This document shows positions 17,455-24,693 of a stretch of 64,000 nt of DNA, piece by piece. The notes beneath the pieces are model-generated. The model saw nothing but the letters and a program-made list of their open reading frames with translations. It was not told the origin of the DNA and did no database searches. Within the stretch, counting starts at the first letter, position 1; the number at the start of each line of letters is the position of its first letter. The DNA comes from Blastococcus_B deserti (GTDB lineage: Bacteria; Actinomycetota; Actinomycetes; Mycobacteriales; Geodermatophilaceae), in the NCBI RefSeq assembly GCF_042682525.1, contig NZ_JBHUHP010000009.1, forward strand, positions 372,001 to 436,000, read 5' to 3'. Position numbers and translations under genes: made by a program.

Positions 17455-17528
17455 GCCCCCGTAGCCCAATCGGCAGAGGCAGGCCCCTTAAAAGGGTCCG
17501 AGTGTCGGTTCGATCCCGACCGGGGGCA
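17455..17528 (+). tRNA. tRNA-Leu, anticodon UAA, with a short variable loop
   Basis: A 74-nt cloverleaf. Acceptor GCCCCCG pairs with CGGGGGC, discriminator A, no encoded CCA. The D-arm has a 3-bp stem (GCC/GGC) around CAATCGGCAGA. The anticodon stem GGCCC/GGGTC holds loop CTTAAAA with anticodon TAA. The T-arm is GTCGG TTCGATC CCGAC. The variable region is only CGAGT, although leucine tRNAs normally have a long variable arm. The D-arm and anticodon loop are otherwise leucine-like. It would read the rare UUA codon. Confidence 0.9.
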
Positions 17529-17530
17529 CC

Positions 17531-18976
17531 TCAGGCGCCGGTGGGCGGAGCCTTGCCGGCCGGCGTGGCCCGGTGCCCGGGCGCGCGCAGCAGCGGTACC
17601 GGCGTGCCGGCCGGTAATCCACCGGGCTCCGCGAGCTCCCGCCCACCCCGTGACGCGGTCGCCCGCAGCACCCGCAGGGCGATCGCGGGGCGCAGCAGCG
17701 CCTGCGGCTGGTCGACGGTGTTCGCCACCCGGAGGAATGCCCGGCCGACCTCCGCGTCCACGGCGGCGGCGGCCTGGACCCGGGCGACGTAGGCGTTGAT
17801 GACCCGCACCTTGATCGGACGGCGCCCGGGGACGCCCGGCAGCCGCAGGTCACCGCCGCCGGCGATGCCCCACGGGATGTCGACGATGCGAGCCGCCCGG
17901 CGGAGGAACCGGCGCGCCAGGTCCTCGTCGGCCACGGGTCCGGCCAGCAGGTCCTGGAGGGCCAGTGCCTCGGCGGCCGCGACCGTCATGCCTTGGCCGT
18001 ACGCGGGGTTGAAGCTGCTCAGGGCGTCGCCGATGACGAGGTATCCCGAGGGGAAGCGCGCCAGGCCCTCGTAGTGCCGGCGACGGCTGCTGGCGATCCG
18101 GTGCAGGCGCCCGGGTCCGAGGGGATCCCGGTCGGCGACGAGCTCCCCGATATCGGGAGCCGGCAGCGAGGCTGCGAAGGCGCGGAACGCGTCGACGTCG
18201 GTCGCCGACGCGTGGTCGCCGAGGTACCCGCCCGCCGTCACCTGCCAGCGGTCGCCCTCCGTGGCCAGCATGGCCCCGAAGCGAGGGACGGCGACGGTGG
18301 ACCCGATGATCGCCGCGATGTCGCCACCCAGGTCACCCGGTCGACGTGGGAACTCCCAGGTGGTGTACCCGACGCGGACCTCGACCGCCGACTCACGCGG
18401 TGCAGGGAAACCGAGTTCCTCCAGCCAGACCGGGGTGTGCGACCCACGCCCGGTGGCATCCACCACGAGGTCACCCGGCATCGACTCGCCGTCGCCGGGC
18501 GTGCTCCGGTCGCGCACCCGTACCCCGGTGACGCGTGCCCCTTCGGTGGTCTGCCGCAGGACGTGCACGGGGGCGCGCACCGTCACGCCGGGAGTCGCGC
18601 GGACCCGTTTGCGGACGAGGTCCTCCAGGAGCGGCCGGCTGAACGCGATGCCCTCCATCCCGCTGCGCGCCCGCCGGAGGCGGTGCCCGTCGTTGACCCA
18701 GCGGACGTCGGCCTGCACGTCGCCGAGCGAGGCGCCGTGCGCCACCAGCTCCGCCGTCAGCCCCGGGAAGAAACCCTCGAGGATCTCCCGTCCGCGGGCG
18801 TGCAGTCCGTGGGACTGCCAGCTCTGCGGAACGCCGCGGCGCGGCAGCGGCCCGTCCGGGAGCGTGTCGCGATCGACGAGCACGACCTCGTCGAACGAAT
18901 CGCTCAGCACCCGGGCGGTGAAGAGCGCGGCGAGGCCGGCCCCCAGCACGACCGCGCGCCGGCCTCTGCGTCCCAT
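17531..18976 (-). CDS. FAD-dependent oxidoreductase (squalene-epoxidase/aromatic hydroxylase-like)
   Basis: 481 residues. The FAD motif VVLGAGLAALFTARVL starts at residue 9. VDATGRGSHTPVWLEELG resembles the DG-type central motif. YLVIGDALSSFNPAYGQGMTVAAAEA is the second FAD-binding block of group A flavin monooxygenases. No signal peptide. ATG 18976 has GGGAGG upstream; a frame to 19144 is open but lacks such a site. The substrate is unknown; related proteins epoxidise or hydroxylate lipids and aromatics. It converges with the tRNA gene 3 nt away. Confidence 0.85.
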   Translation of the reverse strand: MGRRGRRAVVLGAGLAALFTARVLSDSFDEVVLVDRDTLPDGPLPRRGVPQSWQSHGLHARGREILEGFFPGLTAELVAHGASLGDVQADVRWVNDGHRLRRARSGMEGIAFSRPLLEDLVRKRVRATPGVTVRAPVHVLRQTTEGARVTGVRVRDRSTPGDGESMPGDLVVDATGRGSHTPVWLEELGFPAPRESAVEVRVGYTTWEFPRRPGDLGGDIAAIIGSTVAVPRFGAMLATEGDRWQVTAGGYLGDHASATDVDAFRAFAASLPAPDIGELVADRDPLGPGRLHRIASSRRRHYEGLARFPSGYLVIGDALSSFNPAYGQGMTVAAAEALALQDLLAGPVADEDLARRFLRRAARIVDIPWGIAGGGDLRLPGVPGRRPIKVRVINAYVARVQAAAAVDAEVGRAFLRVANTVDQPQALLRPAIALRVLRATASRGGRELAEPGGLPAGTPVPLLRAPGHRATPAGKAPPTGA

Positions 18977-19212
18977 GACCTGCCTCCCGTACGGATCGGC
19001 TGCCGATGGTGCTGCGACCGGGAAGGCTCCGGAAGGGATCCGGCACCGACGGGTCCGACCGCGGCGTGTCGCACGGGCCGCGCCGCCCCGCGACCCCGCC
19101 CCCGGTGCGGCCACCGGCCACGGCGGCCGGACCGGGAGGGTCACGGTCGGGCCTCCGGGGGCCCCCGGTGGCGGCCGGGTACCGCCCCTGACGGGGGAAC
19201 CCGCGACACGCC

Positions 19213-19238
19213 GGAACGTTGCGGGGCCCCGGGGCGTT
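19213..19238 (+). promoter_or_regulatory. Possible SigR/SigH-type promoter upstream of the BI-1 gene
   Basis: GGAAC (19213-19217), 18 nt, then GTT (19236-19238) matches the oxidative-stress sigma consensus GGAAT-N18-GTT known from SigR of Streptomyces and SigH of mycobacteria. It is about 67 nt before the start codon. The match is short and could be chance. The rest of the 328-nt gap holds no gene I can see. Confidence 0.35.
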
Positions 19239-19304
19239 GACCTGGACGAGTGGAGTGCAGCACCGTGAGCTCCACGGACCGACCAGTCACCTCAGGGAGA
19301 TGAC

Positions 19305-20126
19305 ATGCCCAGCAGCAACCCGGCGTTCAGCCGGTTTGGTGGCGCCGGCAACGGCCAGCAGTACGCCGGCTGGGGCAACCAGCCCCAGCAGTACGGCGCA
19401 CCTGGCCAGTACGGTGCTCCCGCCCCGCACGACCCCTACGCCGCACCGTCGCCGTACGCGGCGACGACGACGCGGTACATGACGATGGACGACGTCGTCA
19501 CCAAGACGGGCCTGTCCTTCCTGGTCACCGTCCTGGCGGCGGCCGCTGTCTGGGCGCTGCCCGGCCAGGCGGCCTGGGGCCTCGCGCTCCCGGCAGTGCT
19601 CGTGGCCTTCGTGCTCGGCCTGGTGATCTCGTTCAAGCAGATCGCGAACCCGGTCGCCACGCTGTCCTACGGTGCGCTCTACGGCGTCGCCCTCGGTGCC
19701 ATCAGCGAGGCGTTCAACCAGATCTACCCGGGCATCGTCATGCAGGCGCTGATCGGCACCTTCGGTGTCTTCGCCGGCATGCTGGTGGTCTACAAGACCG
19801 GCGCCATCCGCGTCACCCCGAAGCTCACCCGCTGGGTGTTCGGTGCGCTGATCGGCGCACTGGCGCTCATGCTGGTCAACTTCGTCGCCTACCTGTTCGG
19901 CGCCGACCTCGGCCTGCGCAGCGGCGGCACGCTGGCGATCGTGTTCAGCCTCGCCATGATCGGGATCGCGGCGTTCCTGCTGCTGATCGACTTCGACATG
20001 GCCGACGAGGCCATCCGGCGGGGAGCCCCGGCGAAGTTCGCCTGGTACATCGCCTTCGGCCTGCTCGTCACCGTCGTCTGGCTGTACATCGAGATCCTGC
20101 GGCTGCTCAGCTACTTCCGCGAGTGA
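19305..20126 (+). CDS. Bax inhibitor-1/YccA family membrane protein
   Basis: 273 residues. A Gly/Gln/Tyr/Pro-rich cytosolic N-terminus (about 1-58) contains QQYGAPGQYGAPAPHDPY. Seven hydrophobic spans follow, ending in LIDFDMADEAIRRGAPAKFAWYIAFGLLVTVVWLYIEILRLLSYFRE. The acidic LIDFDMAD segment corresponds to the pH-sensing Asp pair of BI-1 calcium leak channels. The physiological role in actinobacteria is not established. ATG 19305 is preceded by GGGAGATGAC. Confidence 0.93.
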   Translation: MPSSNPAFSRFGGAGNGQQYAGWGNQPQQYGAPGQYGAPAPHDPYAAPSPYAATTTRYMTMDDVVTKTGLSFLVTVLAAAAVWALPGQAAWGLALPAVLVAFVLGLVISFKQIANPVATLSYGALYGVALGAISEAFNQIYPGIVMQALIGTFGVFAGMLVVYKTGAIRVTPKLTRWVFGALIGALALMLVNFVAYLFGADLGLRSGGTLAIVFSLAMIGIAAFLLLIDFDMADEAIRRGAPAKFAWYIAFGLLVTVVWLYIEILRLLSYFRE

Positions 20127-20144
20127 CCGATCCACGCAGCTCAT

Positions 20145-20184
20145 GACAGTGGCCCGGTCCCCGTGAGGGGACCGGGCCACTGTC
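20145..20184. terminator. Strong 18-bp hairpin after the BI-1 gene
   Basis: GACAGTGGCCCGGTCCCC at 20145-20162 pairs perfectly with 20167-20184 around a 4-nt loop. There is no T tract. It lies between convergent genes and can serve both directions. Confidence 0.85.
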
Positions 20185-20217
20185 GATTCGTGCACGATCA
20201 GCGGTCGATCACGCGCC

Positions 20218-20250
20218 GGCCCCGCTGCAGGGGGGCAGCGGGGTCCTTCT
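20218..20250 (-). repeat. Stop-proximal repeat, copy 3, compact hairpin
   Basis: Read on the minus strand, the thiolase stop is followed directly by GAAGGACCCCGCTGC, six pyrimidines, then GCAGCGGGG. The two 9-mers CCCCGCTGC and GCAGCGGGG pair. This is the most compact member and shows best that the family forms a terminator-like hairpin. Confidence 0.8.
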
Positions 20251-21471
20251 TCAGGAGAGGCGCTCCAGGACCATCGCCATGCCCATGCCGCCACCGACGC
20301 ACATGGTCTCCAGGCCGAAGGTCTTGTCCTTCGTCTGCAGGCCGTTGATCAGCGTGCCGGTGATGCGGGCGCCGGTCATGCCGAACGGGTGCCCGACCGC
20401 GATCGCCCCGCCGTGCACGTTCAGCTTGTCGATGTCGATGCCGAGGTCGCGGTAGCTCGGGATGACCTGCGCGGCGAACGCCTCGTTGATCTCCACGAGG
20501 TCGATGTCGTCGATGGTCATGCCGGCGCGCTGCAGCGCCAGCCGCGAGGCGTCGACCGGGCCGTAGCCCATGATCTCCGGCGACAGGCCGGTGACCGCCG
20601 TCGACACGATGCGGGCCAGCGGGGTCAGGCCGAGCTCCCGGGCCTTGGTGTCGCTCATGACGATCACGGCGGCGGCACCGTCGTTGAGCGGGCAGGCGTT
20701 GCCGGCGGTCACCCGGCCGTCGGGCCGGAACACCGGCTTGAGGGCCGAGATGCCCTCCAGGGTGGTGCCGGCGCGCGGGCCGTCGTCCTTGCTGACGACG
20801 GTGCCGTCGGGCGTGGTCACGGGGGTGATCTCCCGCTCCCAGAAGCCGTTGTCGATGGCCTTCTCGGCCAGGTTCTGGCTGCGGACGGCGAACTCGTCCA
20901 TGTCCTGACGGGAGACGTCCTTGAGCAGGGCGAGGTTCTCGGCCGTCTGGCCCATGGCGATGTAGACGTCGGGGATCTCGCCGTTGTCCCGAGGGTCGGT
21001 CCAGGAGTCGGCCCCGCTCTCGGCGATCTTGGCGGCCCGGGCCTCGGCGTCGGCGAAGACCGGGTTCTTCGTGTCCGGCAGCCCGTCGCTGTTGCCCTTC
21101 ACGAACCGCGACACCATCTCCACCCCTGCGGAGATGAAGACGTCGCCCTCGCCGGCCTTGATGGCGTGCATCGCCATGCGCGTGGTCTGCAGCGAGGAGG
21201 AGCAGTACCGGGTGATCGTGGTGCCGGGCAGGTGGTCCATGCCGAGCAGCACGCTGACCACGCGGCCCATGTTGTAGCCCTGCTCACCGCCGGGCAGCCC
21301 GCAGCCGAGCATCAGGTCGTCGATGTCGCGCGGGTCCAGCCCGGGCACCTTGTCGAGGGCTGCGCGGACGATGGTGGCGGTCAGGTCGTCCGGGCGCAGG
21401 TCCTTGAGCGATCCCTTGAACGCGCGGCCGATGGGGGAGCGCGCGGTCGCGACGATGACGGCTTCGGGCAT
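20251..21471 (-). CDS. Acetyl-CoA C-acyltransferase (thiolase)
   Basis: 406 residues, full thiolase length. The nucleophilic Cys lies in ITRYCSSSLQT (near residue 90). The active-site His is in GGAIAVGHPFGMTGAR and the second Cys in ETMCVGGGMGMAMV; VEINEAFAAQ is also conserved. It catalyses the last step of fatty-acid beta-oxidation or condensation of acetyl-CoA. Which direction is used cannot be told from sequence. The gene stands alone. Confidence 0.95.
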   Translation of the reverse strand: MPEAVIVATARSPIGRAFKGSLKDLRPDDLTATIVRAALDKVPGLDPRDIDDLMLGCGLPGGEQGYNMGRVVSVLLGMDHLPGTTITRYCSSSLQTTRMAMHAIKAGEGDVFISAGVEMVSRFVKGNSDGLPDTKNPVFADAEARAAKIAESGADSWTDPRDNGEIPDVYIAMGQTAENLALLKDVSRQDMDEFAVRSQNLAEKAIDNGFWEREITPVTTPDGTVVSKDDGPRAGTTLEGISALKPVFRPDGRVTAGNACPLNDGAAAVIVMSDTKARELGLTPLARIVSTAVTGLSPEIMGYGPVDASRLALQRAGMTIDDIDLVEINEAFAAQVIPSYRDLGIDIDKLNVHGGAIAVGHPFGMTGARITGTLINGLQTKDKTFGLETMCVGGGMGMAMVLERLS

Positions 21472-21579
21472 GGGTCCTCCACGATGAGGCGGGCGCCGGA
21501 CGGTCTTCCCGCCGACGGGTCGCCCCCGAAACTACCCCCCGGTAACGGCGGAGCCGCGCAAGCCCGCACGCTCGGCCGG

Positions 21580-22605
21580 CTACCTGTGCTCCGCCGACTC
21601 CTCGGCCTGCGCGGGGGTCGGGATCTCCGGGGGACGGCGGCGGCGCAGGAGCGCCCACGCGCCCCACGGCCCGGTGTCGGATCCGCGGACCTCGGCCGGC
21701 TGGACCTCGGTGCCCGTCCGGCTCGCGGCCCGGGCCGCGGCCTTCTCGATGGGGCGCACCGTGCCGCGGCGGATGGGGCGGACGCCGCGGTCGGCCGAGG
21801 CCGGCCACGCCCCCACGGCGTCGGCGACCGAGGGCAGCAGCACCGCCGCGGCCTGGGCGTACCCGTGGGCGCTCGGGTGGAACTCGTCGACGCTGAACAT
21901 GGCGCGGTCGGAGGCGAAGGCGGGCCCGAGGACGGACCCGAGGGACACGGTGCGACCGCCGGCCTCGACGACCGCCACCGTCTGGGCGGCGGCCATCTGG
22001 CGGCTCCACCGCCGGGCCAGGGTGCGCAGGGGCTGGGCGATGGGGCGGATGGTGCCCAGGTCGGGGCAGGTGCCGACGACGACCTCGCACCCCGCCTCGG
22101 TGAGCCGCCGGACCGCGTCGGCGAGGTACCGGACCGACACGTCCGGTCGGGCGCGGCTGGTGACGTCGTTGGCGCCGATCATGATCAGCGCGACGTCCGG
22201 CTCCTCGGCCAGGGCCTTCTCGACCTGGTCGTCCAGATCGGGCGACCGGGCACCGGACTTCGCCAGGCGGACCAGGCGGACGGGCCGTTCGGCCAGCTCG
22301 GCGAGCGCTGCGGCGATGAGCACGCCGGGGGTCTCGGCCGCCCGCGTCACCCCCAGCCCCACCGCCGACGAGTCGCCGAGGACGGTGAACACGATCGGCC
22401 TGCCCCGGCCGTTCCTCGCCGTCTGCCCGTAGATCCCGTCGCCCGAGGGCGGATCCCCCTTGGTGGTGCGGGACTCGATGTTGCGGCGGGCGGCGCGGGC
22501 CTCCTCGCGGAGCAGCGCGACGAGGGCAGCCCCGCCCAGGGCGACGCTGCCGCCGCCGTATGCGGTGGCGGTGGCCAGTCGTCGAACCGTCACCGTCCGC
22601 GTCAT
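21580..22605 (-). CDS. SGNH/GDSL hydrolase family protein
   Basis: 341 residues. A short N-terminal hydrophobic segment (TATAYGGGSVALGGAALVALL) may be a signal anchor. The catalytic blocks are FTVLGDSSAVGLGV (block I, Ser), a Gly before DLDDQVEKAL, IGANDVTS (block III, Asn) and DEFHPSAHGY (block V, Asp and His). It is probably an exported esterase or acyl hydrolase. The tail of about 70 residues is basic and disordered. ATG 22605 has GGAGGAACC upstream. It is divergent from DUF2252. Confidence 0.9.
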   Translation of the reverse strand: MTRTVTVRRLATATAYGGGSVALGGAALVALLREEARAARRNIESRTTKGDPPSGDGIYGQTARNGRGRPIVFTVLGDSSAVGLGVTRAAETPGVLIAAALAELAERPVRLVRLAKSGARSPDLDDQVEKALAEEPDVALIMIGANDVTSRARPDVSVRYLADAVRRLTEAGCEVVVGTCPDLGTIRPIAQPLRTLARRWSRQMAAAQTVAVVEAGGRTVSLGSVLGPAFASDRAMFSVDEFHPSAHGYAQAAAVLLPSVADAVGAWPASADRGVRPIRRGTVRPIEKAAARAASRTGTEVQPAEVRGSDTGPWGAWALLRRRRPPEIPTPAQAEESAEHR

Positions 22606-22683
22606 GGTTCCTCCGCTCCGGTTCCCGTGCTCATCCCTGCCCGAGGGCGACGTGATCATCCGTCGAGGAGGTTATCGGCCCCC

Positions 22684-22689
22684 TACGGT
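22684..22689 (+). promoter_or_regulatory. -10 box for leaderless DUF2252 transcript
   Basis: TACGGT ends 7 nt before GTG 22697; no ribosome site is present. Confidence 0.5.
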
Positions 22690-22696
22690 GCACCCT

Positions 22697-24070
22697 GTGG
22701 CCCACTCACTCGCTGGTGTGACCCAGCCCACAAGGACGGATGACCGCAGCCGGCTCATCGTCGACGTGCTGGTCGACGCCTTCGCCGACCTGATGGCGGC
22801 CGACGCGGACGCCTTCCGCACCAAGTTCCGCAAGATGGCCGCCGACCCGTTCGCCTTCTACCGCGGCAGCGCGTGCCTGTTCTACGCCGACATGGCGGCG
22901 ACGGAGGACCGGTGGTGCGACGAGCGGACGTCGCGGGTCTGGATCCAGGGCGACCTGCACGCGGAGAACTTCGGCACCTACATGGACGGCGCCGGCCGCA
23001 TCGTCTTCGACGTCAACGACTTCGACGAGGCCTACATCGGGCACCTGAGCTGGGACCTGCGCCGGTTCGCCGCCAGCTTCGCCCTCCTGGCCTGGCGCAA
23101 GGCCTTCGGCGACGACGTCATCGCCGGCCTCCTGCGCGAGTACCTCGACGCCTACCTCACCCAGGTGGAGGCGTTCAGCCGCTCCGACGAGGACCGGTCC
23201 TTCGCCCTCCTGCGGGAGAACACGGTCGGCGCGGTGCACGACGTCATCCTCGAGACCTCGGCCCGCACCCGCCTGGGCCTGCTGGACCGGCTGACCGTCG
23301 TCGAGAACCACGAGCGCCGGTTCGCCGACACCCCGCGCAACCGGCGGCTGGACGACGAGGAGCGGGAGCGGGTGATGCGGGCGCTGGAGCGCTACCGCGA
23401 GACCGTGCACCCGCCGCGGCGCCGGCGGGACGTCGCGTTCGACGTGAAGGACGTCGTCGGCACCGGGGGGTTCGGGATCGGCAGCGCCGGTCTGCCCGCC
23501 TACAACGTGCTGCTCGAGGGCTACGACCAGGCGCTGGAGAACGACGTCGTCCTGTCGATGAAGCAGGGCAACGTGCCGGCGCCCAGCCGCATCGTGCGCG
23601 ACCCGGGGATCCGCCGGTACTTCGAGAACGAGGGGCACCGCACGTCGCTGAGCCAGCGCGCACTGCAGGCCAACGCCTCCCAGTTCCTGGGCTGGACCGA
23701 GATCGGCGGCGTGGGTTTCGTGGTGGCCGAGCTCTCGCCCTACGAGCTGGATCTCGACTGGGAGGACCTCACCGAGCCCGAGGAGATCGGGCCGGTGATG
23801 GCGCAGCTGGGCCGGGCGACGGCGAAGCTGCACTGCGTCGGCGACGCCGACAGCGACCACACCCTCGTGCCGTTCCAGACGGAGGAGGCGATCCTCGCGA
23901 TGATCGGCGACCGTCGGCAGGGGTTCGTCGACGACCTCGTCGAGTTCGCGCACGGCTACGCCCGGCAGGCGCAGGAGGACCACCGGCTCTTCGTCGACGC
24001 CTTCCGGGCCGGGTCGATCCCCGGCATCAGCTCGAGCGGTTCCCAGCCGGTCCCTCAGGCATCGTCCTGA
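22697..24070 (+). CDS. DUF2252 domain-containing protein
   Basis: 457 residues. DUF2252 proteins have a kinase/aminoglycoside-phosphotransferase-like fold. WIQGDLHAENFGTYMDG (catalytic-loop-like) and IVFDVNDFDEAYIGHLSWDL (metal-binding-like Asp) are conserved. SMKQGNVPAPSRIV and DPFAFYRGSACLFYADM are further family blocks. The reaction is unknown. It is cytosolic. The GTG at 22697 is favoured by the -10 box; other in-frame starts upstream would overlap the SGNH gene. Confidence 0.9.
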   Translation: MAHSLAGVTQPTRTDDRSRLIVDVLVDAFADLMAADADAFRTKFRKMAADPFAFYRGSACLFYADMAATEDRWCDERTSRVWIQGDLHAENFGTYMDGAGRIVFDVNDFDEAYIGHLSWDLRRFAASFALLAWRKAFGDDVIAGLLREYLDAYLTQVEAFSRSDEDRSFALLRENTVGAVHDVILETSARTRLGLLDRLTVVENHERRFADTPRNRRLDDEERERVMRALERYRETVHPPRRRRDVAFDVKDVVGTGGFGIGSAGLPAYNVLLEGYDQALENDVVLSMKQGNVPAPSRIVRDPGIRRYFENEGHRTSLSQRALQANASQFLGWTEIGGVGFVVAELSPYELDLDWEDLTEPEEIGPVMAQLGRATAKLHCVGDADSDHTLVPFQTEEAILAMIGDRRQGFVDDLVEFAHGYARQAQEDHRLFVDAFRAGSIPGISSSGSQPVPQASS

Positions 24071-24199
24071 GCCGCCGGGTACCGCCCCGGGCCTGCGAGG
24101 GGCGGGGGGAAGGGGGTCCGTCAGCCGGGCGTGCGAGGGCTGAGGTCCTGTCCAGGGCCCCGCCCTGAGCTCGCGAAGGGTGGGGAGGGCAGGGTCCTT
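24071..24199. repeat. Stop-proximal repeats, copies 4a and 4b, between convergent genes
   Basis: Read on the minus strand, the GNAT stop (TAG, 24202-24200) is followed by AAGGACCCTGCCCTCCCCACC, then a GAGCTCAGGGCGGGGCCCTG tail. A second unit then reads GGACCCCCTTCCCCCCGCC with tail CTCGCAGGCCCGGGGCGG. The two lie head to tail and fill the gap between the DUF2252 and GNAT genes. Confidence 0.7.
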
Positions 24200-24664
24200 C
24201 TAGAGGTTCTTCACCATGCCCACGTGCGGGCCGATGCCCGGCTTGTCGAACGCCTCGCTGACCACGGTGAAGCCCATCCGCTCGTAGAAGCCGGCGGCGC
24301 TCACACGGGCGTCGCACCACACCAGGTCGCCCCCGCGGGCCGCCACCGCCGTCAGCCCCGCGACGACGAGGGCGCGGCCGGTGCCGCTGCCGCGGACGGC
24401 GGGATCGGTCGCCATGCCGCGCAGCTGCCACGACGACCGGGCGATGACACCCCCACCCGCCCCGGGCCACGGGCAGGGGGCGGGGGAGAAGCGGACCACG
24501 CCGACGACGGAACCCGCCGGCGTGCGGGCGGCCAGGTGGAAGGTCTCCGGATCCTCGTCGCCGGGCCAGACGATCTCCCCGCCGTCCGGCCGCAGGACGG
24601 CCCCGCGCAGCGCGTAGGTCTCCTCCGCCGCCACCTCGTCCACGCGCACGGTCGACGGGTCCAT
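24200..24664 (-). CDS. GNAT family N-acetyltransferase
   Basis: 154 residues. The acetyl-CoA pyrophosphate loop is seen in RGMATDPAVRGSGTGRALV, and the C-terminal motif in ARVSAAGFYERMGFTVVSEAF. Substrate unknown, cytosolic. ATG 24664 lies 30 nt from the next gene's stop and gives the normal family length; a longer open frame to 24844 would overlap the GGDEF-EAL gene. Confidence 0.88.
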   Translation of the reverse strand: MDPSTVRVDEVAAEETYALRGAVLRPDGGEIVWPGDEDPETFHLAARTPAGSVVGVVRFSPAPCPWPGAGGGVIARSSWQLRGMATDPAVRGSGTGRALVVAGLTAVAARGGDLVWCDARVSAAGFYERMGFTVVSEAFDKPGIGPHVGMVKNL

Positions 24665-24693
24665 GCGGGAAGTTTCGCGTACCGACCCCGCGG

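Noticed and set aside
17455..17528. tRNA as attachment site of an integrated element
   Set aside because: No integrase gene and no repeat of the tRNA 3' end was seen in the window.
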